Origin: Cohnella luojiensis | GTDB taxonomy: Bacteria; Bacillota; Bacilli; Paenibacillales; Paenibacillaceae | Assembly (NCBI RefSeq): GCF_004564235.1 | Contig: NZ_SOMN01000010.1 | Location: 62,001-126,000 of the forward strand | DNA length: 64,000 nt | Direction of reading: 5' to 3' | Shown: positions 1-8,553 of the stretch, piece after piece | Layout of the letters: each line of letters starts with the position of its first letter | Numbering within the stretch: the stretch's first letter is position 1 | Program-made: the position numbers and the translations under genes | Notes under the pieces: model-generated | Databases searched by the model: none | Told to the model about the DNA's origin: nothing | Seen by the model: only the letters and a program-made list of their open reading frames with translations

Positions 1-880
1 CCAGAAATTCTACGCCCACAGGTAGAGCGTCCGCATCCGGTTCAATAACCGAAAGCTCTACATCCACGGCAGGCGTTTCGCTGCCTTCGCCAGCCGTTCC
101 TTCTTGATCCGGCTGCGCTGACGTATCCTCATCATCCGGCGATGCGGTTGCATCCGGGGAAGAGCTGGCATCCGGTGCTGCCGATGCGTCAGGGCTTGCC
201 GTTCCTTCCGACGAATCCGAAGGCTTGGAATTGGAATTCGGGATAACTCCCATGTTCTTATCCATGTCGAAGGCGGACTTATCGTACTTCTTGTCGAATT
301 CGAAGGAAGTAAAGGAAACCTCGACCATTTTGTTTCCGTTGGCATCCGATACCTCGACATGCGTCGGCGCGTAATTGTCTTGAGCAAGCCAGATCTTCTG
401 GCGAGCGAAGGAGCCGTTCTGGTAATTCCCGGCCATTACGTCGAACACGTAATTGTCCTTGTCGGTCGTAAACTGCCTGGAATTATCCAAGATAATGCTT
501 TTCGCTAAAGTCTGGAACAGATAGACTTGCCCTTGATTGTCCGGCCAGTCGCTCTGGAAACGATAGCTCTTGTTCAATTGCGGGGTTAGTACGAATACCC
601 CTTCGTCGTTGCGCAGAACGATTTGCGTGATGTCCCGCTTGGCGTTGGTGAGCGAGATCCGGTATCGATCCGGCTTCTGATACAGCACTTCCACTTTGTA
701 CTCCAACGGCTGCTGACCTGTATGTAAGATCATCGTACCGCTGCCTTCATAACTCTCCATCTTGTCAACGACATTGTCCAGGTCCTTCACGATCGAATCC
801 GCGTTCTTGCTCCCGCAACCGGTCAGGATGATGACCGAGATTAGGGCAATAGCGGTGATCCATGAAATCCGACGACGCAT
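1..880 (-). CDS. LolA-like (YdcC-type) lipoprotein, C-terminus cut by window edge
   Basis: Partial gene; about 293 codons are present and the reading frame is still open at base 1. It starts with ATG at 880 behind AGAGGGG. Residues 1-21 form a lipoprotein signal peptide ending in ILTGC, with Cys22 as the lipid anchor. The middle (about 30-210) reads like the LolA/LppX fold seen in B. subtilis YdcC: it opens with DSIVKDLDNVVDKMESYEGS and holds segments such as YQKPDRYRISL. Around 215-275 sits an acidic, Ser/Ala/Pro-rich low-complexity linker (repeats of SPDA/APDA). In Bacillus the YdcC family is linked to sporulation and sits near alr; that role here is inference. Confidence 0.8.
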   Translation of the reverse strand, partial: MRRRISWITAIALISVIILTGCGSKNADSIVKDLDNVVDKMESYEGSGTMILHTGQQPLEYKVEVLYQKPDRYRISLTNAKRDITQIVLRNDEGVFVLTPQLNKSYRFQSDWPDNQGQVYLFQTLAKSIILDNSRQFTTDKDNYVFDVMAGNYQNGSFARQKIWLAQDNYAPTHVEVSDANGNKMVEVSFTSFEFDKKYDKSAFDMDKNMGVIPNSNSKPSDSSEGTASPDASAAPDASSSPDATASPDDEDTSAQPDQEGTAGEGSETPAVDVELSVIEPDADALPVGVEFL

Positions 881-988
881 GCGATCCACCCCTCTGCACA
901 TTAATAATTCCATGGTTCATGTCTATGAGGGGACTTGACCAATTATGCAGACTAGCATGACAAGCTTGACGAGCTTATAACTTGAACG

Positions 989-1033
989 GAAAAAGGGCTA
1001 TCCCTCAGGTTATGAAGACCTGATGGATAGCCC
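989..1033 (-). terminator. Rho-independent terminator of the YcaC-like gene
   Basis: A 16-bp arm pair with one mismatch (995-1010 with 1018-1033, outer arm GGGCTATCC) is followed on the minus strand by TTTTT. It lies 16 bases after the stop codon of the hydrolase gene. Confidence 0.85.
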
Positions 1034-1049
1034 CATTCTTGCTTACTAA

Positions 1050-1817
1050 TTATTTACCTTCTTGCGCTCCGTACATTTCAGCCGCATAGAAGGCACCCAA
1101 ACCATAAGCTCCAGCATGCTCTTGAGCAATCGCTAGAACTTCATTGTAATGAGTTTGATCAGCCCAGTCGCGTTGCAGTTCAAGCAAATACTGCAACCAA
1201 GTCATAGGTATCGCGCCAGCTTGGATCATGCGCTCTACGGCCATGTCATGAGCTTCCTCGGATACGCCGCCGGAAGCATCGGAAATGAAGTATACTTCAA
1301 ATCCTTGATCTAGAGCTGACAAAACAGGGTCTACTAGGCATACTTCTGTCCACAGACCGGCCATTACGATTTTTTTCTTGCCAAAGCTGTTGACTTTATC
1401 TGTTACGTTTTTGTCTTCCCATGGGTTCATGGTCGTACGATCGATAGGCTCTTGATCAGGAAATACTTTTTGAACTTCCGGGAAAATCGGTCCGCTAAAA
1501 GTCTTAGAAGCTACAGTTGTTAAGATCGTTGGAACATTAAATGCTTTTGCGGATTTAGCTAGCGCTTCAGTATTATTGCGAACCAGCTCTACGGAATGAG
1601 ATTTAACGGCAAATGCCATTTGCGGTTGATGGTCTATTAACATTAAGGAATGATCCGTCGGCGTTAAAAGTTGATGGGCCGCTACAGGTTTTGCAAGTAC
1701 TTTAACTTCTGAGTTACCAGCTGCTTTCGAAGTTCCGTTTACCGCTGCGAAACCCGTAGCAATAAGTGTTAGGGCCATTACACCCGTTGCTAACTTTTTG
1801 AAGATTGGCAGTTTCAT
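1050..1817 (-). CDS. Exported isochorismatase-like cysteine hydrolase (YcaC-related)
   Basis: 255 residues from ATG at 1817, behind AAAGGAGA. Upstream in-frame starts exist, but this one gives both a good ribosome binding site and a classical Sec signal peptide (KKL, then a hydrophobic run, cleavage probably near TSKAAG around residue 33). The mature part is an isochorismatase-fold hydrolase: the nucleophile-assisting Asp lies in LMLIDHQPQMAF, and the catalytic Cys in VMAGLWTEVCLV. The closest pattern I recognise is YcaC. Family members are normally cytoplasmic, so the signal peptide is unusual. The substrate cannot be told from sequence. It is monocistronic with its own terminator. Confidence 0.85.
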   Translation of the reverse strand: MKLPIFKKLATGVMALTLIATGFAAVNGTSKAAGNSEVKVLAKPVAAHQLLTPTDHSLMLIDHQPQMAFAVKSHSVELVRNNTEALAKSAKAFNVPTILTTVASKTFSGPIFPEVQKVFPDQEPIDRTTMNPWEDKNVTDKVNSFGKKKIVMAGLWTEVCLVDPVLSALDQGFEVYFISDASGGVSEEAHDMAVERMIQAGAIPMTWLQYLLELQRDWADQTHYNEVLAIAQEHAGAYGLGAFYAAEMYGAQEGK

Positions 1818-1916
1818 TTTTATGATCTCCTTTATGATGGCTTTTTTGTGATGCTTGCGTAGTCGCGCTCTACAATTTTTAGTATATAACAAAAAGTTAG
1901 TAAGGTATAGAAAAAT

Positions 1917-1932
1917 ATCTTAAATTTAAGAT
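1917..1932. promoter_or_regulatory. Perfect 16-bp palindrome upstream of the YcaC-like gene
   Basis: ATCTTAAATTTAAGAT reads the same on both strands. It lies about 100 bases before the chosen start and about 30 bases before a TATACT box (1881-1886, minus strand). It could be a dimeric repressor operator; the regulator is unknown. AT-rich palindromes also arise by chance, so confidence is modest. Confidence 0.4.
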
Positions 1933-2050
1933 GTATATTTTTCCAACACCATTGCCGGACAATTCAGGGAAAAATTCGTTAACGAAAAATGGCGGGGCAG
2001 GAATTATCTCCTGCACCGCCACTTTTAGATTGATCGGGCTAGTCTTCTTA

Positions 2051-2494
2051 TTACTTAAAGCTTTGCAGCATGGGCATGATAGTTTTAATCATTCCATATC
2101 CCATTTTCATTATCGGCCATGCTTTTCCCATAAACCCCATGAAACCGCTCAAACCGCCTAAACCCAAGCCGCCGCCACCTCCCGGTATTCCAGCCCCCGC
2201 GGCTCCGGGGTTGACGCCTCCGCCCATCAGGGAGCCACCTCCCAGCATGGACCCTCCGCCCAGCATGGAGCCTAGCATGCCGGGTATAAAGCTGGAGACC
2301 TGCGCTTTGCTAGAGCGTTTGGAAGAGGTCACCCGAGGCTTTAGAGGACTTCTCCGGCCGGAAATTATCAATTGCCCTCTCTCCGCCCCGGTTACCAACC
2401 CGATGTACGAGCTGCCGTCCTTTAATTCGATATATACGGGCTTGCCGATCCACTGCTTGGCGTTTCTGCTCGTAATCTTAGATTTTGCAGCCAT
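2051..2494 (-). CDS. Small protein: Sm-like N-terminus plus Gly-rich hydrophobic tail
   Basis: 147 residues from ATG at 2494, behind AGAGGTGATG; an upstream start at 2518 has no such site. Residues 8-45 resemble an Sm/LSm-type beta barrel: WIGKPVYIELKDGSSYIG, then GQLIIS, which is the usual first strand, turn and second strand of that fold. Basic residues follow (RRS, KRSSK). From about residue 70 to 147 the chain is Gly/Met-rich with repeats such as SMLGGGSLMGGG and a run of GGGGG, and ends in an amphipathic Met-rich segment. I do not recognise a named family. RNA binding or a spore or coat role is possible but unproven. Confidence 0.65.
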   Translation of the reverse strand: MAAKSKITSRNAKQWIGKPVYIELKDGSSYIGLVTGAERGQLIISGRRSPLKPRVTSSKRSSKAQVSSFIPGMLGSMLGGGSMLGGGSLMGGGVNPGAAGAGIPGGGGGLGLGGLSGFMGFMGKAWPIMKMGYGMIKTIMPMLQSFK

Positions 2495-2586
2495 CTGTTC
2501 ATCACCTCTTTTCCACATGTACTACACTCTATTCAGGCTATCGGGAATCGCCTGTACAGTGGAGCTAGGTTGGAGGCAATCAAATC

Positions 2587-4035
2587 TCAAGATTCCATTA
2601 TGAACCCGGCCAGCATACGCGCGCCGAAACCAGTCGCTCCGATAACCTGTTCTCCCTTAACGGAGGACGAATCTTTCGGTCCGTTCATGTCGATATGCAC
2701 CCATCTTAGAGAAGGGTGAACAAACTTTCGCAAGAACAACGCAGCGGTTATCGTTCCCGCTCCTTCGCCGCGGCTAATGTTGCAGACATCCGCGTAATCG
2801 CTGTCCATGTAGGATTCGTACTCGTCCACTAAAGGCATCTGCCACATTTTCTCGCCATACGGCTCTCCGGCTTTTTTCAGCCTGCCAACCAGTTCGTCGT
2901 CCCCTAAAACGCCGGCGATCTTGGTTCCGAGCGCTCCGACGACGGAATAGGTTAGGGTGGCCAAATCAACCGCTATTTCGGCGCCGATGCGATGAGCATG
3001 AATCAAGGCATCCGCTAGGATGAGCCGGCCTTCTGAATCGGTATTGCCAACCTGAACGGTTAGCCCGTTCGCGTAACGGATCACTTCGCCCGGCAACATC
3101 GAACGGTCGGACGGACTATTCTCCGCTAAAGGCACCAGAACAGCCACGTTCGCCGCTGCCTCGCTTCGAACCAAAATATCGAGCGCGCCAAGAACCGCCG
3201 CCCCTCCGGCCATATCCATTCTCATGTCGCTGATATCGTTGTCCCGCTTGAGACTAATGCCGCCGGTGTCGAAAGTGACTCCCTTACCGATTAACGCTAT
3301 AAGCGGCAGCGTCTCGTCCGTGCAGTATCGCAGCTCTAGAAAGACGGGCGGATACGCGCTTCCTTTACCTACCGCTGCCAGACCAACGAAACCGAGACGC
3401 TCGAGTTCCTCGCCTTCATGAACGAATACTAGCGCTTTCGTCCCGGTAAATCGCTCAACCGTTCTATCCGCCATCGTTCGCGGACGCAAATAATTGGGGG
3501 GTTCATTGGTCAAATCCCGAACCCACATCGTACTTTCCGCCCGCACTCGGCCTTGTTGAATCGCTCCTTTCCCATTCTCGCATGGTTCATCTATAAAATG
3601 AACGGTTATGTCCGCGGACTCGGACCGTTTTTCTTTATACTTATCGAATGAATAAGTGCCTAGCAGCGATCCTTCGACCCACGCCGAAACGAGGTCTGCC
3701 TGATTGCGTCCTGAAAATTCTGCAAGCTGTAGAGCTTCGAACGATACTTCAACCGTCGAGCGCTTCTCCTTGATAAGCGATCGTCCCGCATTGCCGGCTG
3801 CTTCGCGCAGGAAGGAGGCTTGAAACTTATCGACCTCGCCCAGACCGACAAGCACGTAATCCGGCTCTCCGCGTTGGCCGTAGAACCATGTGACGGCGTG
3901 TCTGGCTGCCATATGCGGCAATACCGACAACGAGCCGAACGCGTCGCTGATATTCGGCAAACGCGGCAAGCTTTCCACGAACACCGGCAGGATTACGGTT
4001 TGCGGGGAGGCGGCTCTTCCGATTTCGAATTTCAT
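2587..4035 (-). CDS. Leucyl aminopeptidase, peptidase family M17
   Basis: 482 residues, usual length for M17. It removes N-terminal residues from peptides using two metal ions in the cytoplasm. All active-site residues are visible: K251 and D256 in GKGVTFDTGG, K263, D274 in MRMDMAGG, and D333, E335, R337 in NTDSEGRL (the family signature is NTDAEGRL, so one conservative change). Its start overlaps the stop of the upstream metallophosphoesterase as ATGA, so the two are translationally coupled. It is the last gene of the fucosidase operon, which is an odd place for a housekeeping peptidase and suggests a substrate with a peptide part. Confidence 0.92.
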   Translation of the reverse strand: MKFEIGRAASPQTVILPVFVESLPRLPNISDAFGSLSVLPHMAARHAVTWFYGQRGEPDYVLVGLGEVDKFQASFLREAAGNAGRSLIKEKRSTVEVSFEALQLAEFSGRNQADLVSAWVEGSLLGTYSFDKYKEKRSESADITVHFIDEPCENGKGAIQQGRVRAESTMWVRDLTNEPPNYLRPRTMADRTVERFTGTKALVFVHEGEELERLGFVGLAAVGKGSAYPPVFLELRYCTDETLPLIALIGKGVTFDTGGISLKRDNDISDMRMDMAGGAAVLGALDILVRSEAAANVAVLVPLAENSPSDRSMLPGEVIRYANGLTVQVGNTDSEGRLILADALIHAHRIGAEIAVDLATLTYSVVGALGTKIAGVLGDDELVGRLKKAGEPYGEKMWQMPLVDEYESYMDSDYADVCNISRGEGAGTITAALFLRKFVHPSLRWVHIDMNGPKDSSSVKGEQVIGATGFGARMLAGFIMES

Positions 4036-4937
4036 CGAACAACGCCTCCATTATCCTGAACGATCCAGGTGTCAAAATCTCGCTTGCCTTCCCGAAGCCG
4101 AATCACGCGCGCGCCTCTTTGCAATTTGCCGTAACAGTTATAACCGGTAACCCGTCCGTAACATAGTCGGATTCCGTGGACGGTGCCGCAGTAGTCGTTG
4201 TCATGGTCGTGACCAACGAAGGCGCCCATCACGTCCCCCATTTGGACCATCGCTCCGAACAATCCGGTGTTGATTTTGGGACACTCGACCTTTTCCTCTT
4301 TCGTTCCGATTACCTGATCTCCGTTCCATGCGGCTTCGTATTCCGGAACCGGAATGTGAAAGAAAGCGAGCGCGGGAAGAGGCCCTCCGCTCCCTTCCGC
4401 CAGCTTGCGGGATTGCTGCGTATACCAATGAATCTGATCCGGATGAATCCATGCGTAACCGCCGATAGGATCCGGCGCGTTGATCCCGGAGTCGAAGAAA
4501 TACAATGCGGCAGTATCCCCATTCCCGGTAGATCCCTTCACTTTTAACACAAAGTTGCCTACGCCGTTAATGTCCGCGGGCCCTGCGGAGGTAAGGCAAT
4601 TCTCGGATTCCCGCTGAATGTCCAACAGTTCCTCCCTCGAAACCCCGTCTTCCGCATCGTGGTTTCCGTAAACGGCGGCCCAAGGCACCTGCGAGTTGAC
4701 GATCGGCGCGATCGCCCTTCGGAATGAAGCTTTAGGATCTGCAACGCCATGACTCCAGATCATATCGCCGGTGAGCACCACGAGATCCGGCTTCTCGCTT
4801 GCTATCACTTGCTCCACTAAAGCAGCCGTTTGGCCGTCAGCATCCCGCTCTTCCTCTTTCCCGTCCCCATAATGCATATCCGTGAACTGTATGATCGTAA
4901 AAGTACCGTCCTCGCGAAATTTCAAGTCGGCATCCAT
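4032..4937 (-). CDS. Calcineurin-like metallophosphoesterase
   Basis: 301 residues from ATG at 4937 behind GGGAGGG; an in-frame ATG at 4979 exists but has a poorer site. The fold signature is complete: D-x-H in FTDMHYGDG, GDMIW (GDxxW), GNHDAE (GNHD), then a later H in AFFHIPVP and GHDHDND (GHxH). These bind two metals and hydrolyse phosphate esters. The arrangement resembles the Dcr2 / purple acid phosphatase-like branch. No signal peptide, so it acts inside the cell. Located between alpha-L-fucosidase and M17 aminopeptidase, with an ATGA overlap to the latter. Confidence 0.88.
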   Translation of the reverse strand: MDADLKFREDGTFTIIQFTDMHYGDGKEEERDADGQTAALVEQVIASEKPDLVVLTGDMIWSHGVADPKASFRRAIAPIVNSQVPWAAVYGNHDAEDGVSREELLDIQRESENCLTSAGPADINGVGNFVLKVKGSTGNGDTAALYFFDSGINAPDPIGGYAWIHPDQIHWYTQQSRKLAEGSGGPLPALAFFHIPVPEYEAAWNGDQVIGTKEEKVECPKINTGLFGAMVQMGDVMGAFVGHDHDNDYCGTVHGIRLCYGRVTGYNCYGKLQRGARVIRLREGKRDFDTWIVQDNGGVVR

Positions 4938-4980
4938 AAGCGCCCTCCCGTTCCGATCAAAATCATCTTTTTGCCGCATG

Positions 4981-6402
4981 CTATTTACTCAAATATATCT
5001 GAATGCTTTCCAAAGTAGGCTGCCATCTGGATGCCGTGACGGATAATCTGATGTATCGGGCGCTCACCTCGCCGAAGCGGCAAATTCGTTTGTAACCGAC
5101 AACCGTCCCGCGATCAAGAGGTTTCCAATCGTCTCCGTCTTTCCATGCCAATTCAAAGCTTTCGATCCGTTGGCCAGCCCGGATATGTTCCATCAGGACG
5201 ATGCGGTCGAATGATTTTTCCCTCTGCAGGTCGATGATGATCTCCGCCTGCTCCGCACCTTCCGGAGGGCACCAGAAAGAGTCGCGCTTCCCGTCCAGCA
5301 GGTTGACAGCCGGATGCATGGCGTCCTCGTGAGAGGCAACGACCGCGGCTTCCAGGCACATATCGTTCCGGAACGTTTCCCGGATCTTCTGGCCGAGCTC
5401 TCTCATCCGTCGCGCATCGTTCTCGTGGATCAGCCCTCGCTTGTCCGGCGGCAGATTCAGCAGAAATGCGGCATTGCCGCCTACCGACCGGTAGTACACT
5501 TCCAGCAATTCATCGAGCGACTTTACTTGGTCATCCTCTTCGGGGTGATAGAACCATCCCGGCCGGATCGAAGTGTTGACTTCCGCGGGATACCAAACGA
5601 GTTCGTCCGCTTCCCGTATGATCTTGCGGCTTCCCAGGTCATCGTCTTGCGAGTTGATTCGCTTGGCAAATTCGCCGTCATCCTTTTTTTGCGAATTTTC
5701 CTGGATCTTCTCGTTGTCCCGCATGCTCGCGGGCACGACGCTCCATTCGGACGTTCGAGTATGGCCCGCTTCGTTCCCGCACCAACGCACGTCCGGTCCG
5801 CATACCGAAATGACGGCTTCGGGCTGCAGCTCGCGTATCAGTCGGTAATAACTTTCCCAGTCATAGACCTGTCTTTTACCATTGGGTCCTTCACCGCAAG
5901 CCCCATCGAACCATACGCTGAAAATATCGCCGTATTCGGTTAACAGCTCCCGGAGCTGGTTTAGAAAATAGGTATTGTACGCCGCCGAATCTCCGTAAGC
6001 AGGTTCATGAAGATCCCACGGAGAAAGGTAGATACCGAAGCGAATTCCGCCAGCGCGGCAAGCATCGGCAACCTCGCGGACCAGATCTCCCTTTCCCTCT
6101 CTCCACGGGCTGTTCTTGACGGAATGCTCGGTATACCGGCTTGGCCATAGGCAGAACCCGTCATGATGCTTGCAAGTTAGGATTAATCCTTTCATTCCGG
6201 CCGCTTTGCAGGTATCTACCCATTGAACGGCATCGAGCTCGCTCGGATTGAATATCGCCGGATCCTCTTTTCCATTGCCCCACTCCGAATTCGTGAACGT
6301 GTTGACCGTAAAATGAATGAAACCGTAGAACTCCATCTCTTGCCACGCGAGCTGTCGCTCCGAAGGCCTTATCCTTGCTGCCGATTGAATGAACTGGTCC
6401 AT
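4981..6402 (-). CDS. Alpha-L-fucosidase, glycoside hydrolase family 29, with C-terminal F5/8C-like domain
   Basis: 473 residues from ATG at 6402 (GAGG nine bases upstream). It cleaves terminal L-fucose with retention of configuration. The TIM barrel shows the GH29 landmarks EFYGFIHFTVNTF, HHDGFCLW (79-86) and the nucleophile D166 in FSVWFDGACGEGPNG. After about residue 345 a discoidin/F5-8C-like beta domain follows, ending in ARYIRLSVTASRWQPTLESI. No signal peptide, so it acts on imported oligosaccharides or glycosides. The general acid is poorly conserved in this family and I cannot place it. Preceded by a PfkB kinase and followed by a metallophosphoesterase. Confidence 0.9.
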   Translation of the reverse strand: MDQFIQSAARIRPSERQLAWQEMEFYGFIHFTVNTFTNSEWGNGKEDPAIFNPSELDAVQWVDTCKAAGMKGLILTCKHHDGFCLWPSRYTEHSVKNSPWREGKGDLVREVADACRAGGIRFGIYLSPWDLHEPAYGDSAAYNTYFLNQLRELLTEYGDIFSVWFDGACGEGPNGKRQVYDWESYYRLIRELQPEAVISVCGPDVRWCGNEAGHTRTSEWSVVPASMRDNEKIQENSQKKDDGEFAKRINSQDDDLGSRKIIREADELVWYPAEVNTSIRPGWFYHPEEDDQVKSLDELLEVYYRSVGGNAAFLLNLPPDKRGLIHENDARRMRELGQKIRETFRNDMCLEAAVVASHEDAMHPAVNLLDGKRDSFWCPPEGAEQAEIIIDLQREKSFDRIVLMEHIRAGQRIESFELAWKDGDDWKPLDRGTVVGYKRICRFGEVSARYIRLSVTASRWQPTLESIQIYLSK

Positions 6403-6450
6403 AATCCACATCCTCAAATAAGGAAATTTTCGCCTCTTAAGCTCGAACCC

Positions 6451-7407
6451 TTATACGACTGCCCAATGATCCGTCGTTTGCCCTTCATTTTCCGCAATAA
6501 AACGCTCTAGCGCGGCTCGGTCAGGAGTCCCCGTGCTTCCGCCGAAATGGCTGACGGACATTGCACCGCAAGCATTCCCTAACAGCAAGGATTGCTCCGT
6601 CGGTTGACCTGCCAAGAAACCGAAAATGTACCCGGCATTAAAAGAATCTCCTGCGCCCGTCGTATCGACGACGGGCACCTCGAATCCGGACCGATACATC
6701 CTTACGCCGTCAACCGCCGCCACGGCTCCGATCGAACCAAGCTTCAGCACGAAATGGCGGCTATGCTTGGAAAGCTCCCGCATGCACTCGTCTATCGAGG
6801 AGCGACGGGTATATTGTTGGACTTCGACTTCATTCATGAAGATGACGTCCACGATTTCCATCAGTTCGAATATGCCTTTATACCATTCTCCGGTATCGTC
6901 CCAACCGACATCGAGAGATAGGGTCATGCCCATCTCCTTCAGTCTGCACGCCGTTTCCATATATTCCATATGGTTATGGCTTCCGCGGTAACTAGTCAAG
7001 TGAACATGCCGCCCTAGCTCGACGCTTTTCATGTCCAATTGCCGAAGGTTAAGTTCAGCATTAGAGCCTGCATAAGTAATGAAGGACCGGTCTCTGTCCG
7101 GATTAATGGCAATCGAAATACCGGTATTGTTCAAGGTACTCGTCTTAATAAATCTGGTATCGATACCATATTGAGTGAATTGCTCCCGGACGAATTGTCC
7201 GAAGCCGTCCCCCCCTAGACTCCCGTGAAATGCCACCTTCATCCCGAGCTTGGCGAGCGCCAGGCTGAACAAAGCCGCGCCGCCGCCGACATGGAGAGTC
7301 ATGTTATTAACGAACACTTCTTGACCCGGTCCCGGTATCTCGTTACATCCCGCAACGACCAAATCTATATTCACGTCTCCGATTACAATGGCATCGAATG
7401 GTTTCAA
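6451..7407 (-). CDS. PfkB-family sugar kinase
   Basis: 318 residues. The start appears to be TTG at 7407 (GAGGACGGGA upstream); no ATG lies near the conserved first strand. It phosphorylates a sugar or nucleoside with ATP. The N-terminal substrate region is DAIVIGDVNIDLVV with GGGAALFSLALAKLG, and the catalytic PfkB signature 2 is VDTTGAGDSFNAGYIFGF with catalytic Asp in GAGD. The substrate is not evident; in this operon it may act on a sugar freed by the fucosidase or on a product of the phosphoesterases. Confidence 0.88.
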   Translation of the reverse strand: MKPFDAIVIGDVNIDLVVAGCNEIPGPGQEVFVNNMTLHVGGGAALFSLALAKLGMKVAFHGSLGGDGFGQFVREQFTQYGIDTRFIKTSTLNNTGISIAINPDRDRSFITYAGSNAELNLRQLDMKSVELGRHVHLTSYRGSHNHMEYMETACRLKEMGMTLSLDVGWDDTGEWYKGIFELMEIVDVIFMNEVEVQQYTRRSSIDECMRELSKHSRHFVLKLGSIGAVAAVDGVRMYRSGFEVPVVDTTGAGDSFNAGYIFGFLAGQPTEQSLLLGNACGAMSVSHFGGSTGTPDRAALERFIAENEGQTTDHWAVV

Positions 7408-7466
7408 TGTTATCCCGTCCTCGTAACTGCGGTTTGCTTAATCAGGTTGTCAGGTTGCTATGCTAT

Positions 7467-8474
7467 TCATATGCGCGGTTGACAACTTTCGCGTATGACC
7501 AAACGATGTTCCAGCACGACATCGCCCGTCGGAATTTTTTTACCGGAAATTTGTTTCAACAGCACGTCCATGGTCGCTCTTCCCATCTCTTGAATCGGCT
7601 GCTCCATCGAAGTCAGCGTCGGCCGGACAAGCTCCGTCAACAAGCTGCCGTCGAACCCCATTACGGATATGTCCTCGGGCACGCGCAATTGATGGTCCCG
7701 GATGCAGTTCATGGCCCCGAGCGCCATATCGTCGCTGACGGCGAACACGGCGGTAGGCGGCCGTTCGATGCTAAGGAGCTCTTTCATATGAAGATAGCCG
7801 CTTCTGACCTTGTAATCGCCAAAACGGATATGCTCGTCGACGAGCGTTTTGCCGTTATCCGCCATGGCATTCCGATATCCGCTGTAGCGGTTTTGTCCCG
7901 ACGTGATATCTTGCAAATCCCCGCCGATGAATCCGATCGTTTCATGACCCAGCTCGATCAAATATTTCGTTGCGTCGTAAGACGCCTGATAGTCGTCGAC
8001 GATAACCGATGCGAATGATTGATCCAGCGGCTTCACGCTAGAGAATATAACGGGAATATTAATTTTATGGATTAAATGGCGAATCTCTTCGTTGATCTTC
8101 TCGTGCATGATAATGATGCCTTCGACCCGCATTTCTTGAAAAACGTTCAAATATTTGAGCTCTTTATCGATATTTTCGCTAATATTGCATACGAGAAGAT
8201 TGTAATCGTTGGCGCTTGCCATATCTTCGATGCTGCTTAGAATCGTCGAATAGAAGCTTGAGGTGAGGTCCGGCACGATGACGCCGATCAGATTCGTTTT
8301 ATTGCGAACCAAGCTGCGGGCGATTTGGCTCGGAGCGTATCCCAATTCTTGGATGGCATCGTTCACTTTGGCTTTGAGATCGTCTTTCACGTACCTTTCT
8401 CCGTTCAGAACCCTGGATACCGTGGTTACGGACACACCCGCATGTTTCGCAACGTCTTTGATTTTGACCTGCAT
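7467..8474 (-). CDS. LacI/GalR-family transcriptional regulator of the fucoside operon
   Basis: 335 residues from ATG at 8474 (GAGGTGAGAGAG upstream). Residues 1-55 carry the LacI helix-turn-helix and hinge: IKDVAKHAGVSVTTVSRVLN followed by NGERYVKDDLKAKV and SQIARSLVRNKTNLIGVIVP. The rest is a periplasmic-binding-protein-like effector domain ending FDGSLLTELVRPTLTSMEQP. It sits inside the operon it probably controls, between the PHP gene and the kinase. The perfect palindrome at 13266-13283 in front of the first permease gene is the best operator candidate, since LacI-type operators have a central CG like this one. Confidence 0.92.
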   Translation of the reverse strand: MQVKIKDVAKHAGVSVTTVSRVLNGERYVKDDLKAKVNDAIQELGYAPSQIARSLVRNKTNLIGVIVPDLTSSFYSTILSSIEDMASANDYNLLVCNISENIDKELKYLNVFQEMRVEGIIIMHEKINEEIRHLIHKINIPVIFSSVKPLDQSFASVIVDDYQASYDATKYLIELGHETIGFIGGDLQDITSGQNRYSGYRNAMADNGKTLVDEHIRFGDYKVRSGYLHMKELLSIERPPTAVFAVSDDMALGAMNCIRDHQLRVPEDISVMGFDGSLLTELVRPTLTSMEQPIQEMGRATMDVLLKQISGKKIPTGDVVLEHRLVIRESCQPRI

Positions 8475-8553
8475 CTCTCTCACCTCATCGAAAAACTGTA
8501 AAGCTACCAAAGAGATGGATTCGCCGCGAAAACGTTATATCCTTTTCAATATC

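Noticed and set aside
2070-2603. Pro-rich 177-residue open frame on the plus strand
   Set aside because: Complement of the Gly-rich coding sequence (GGN codons read as proline on the other strand).
5314-5943. 209-residue open frame on the plus strand
   Set aside because: Antisense shadow of the alpha-L-fucosidase gene.
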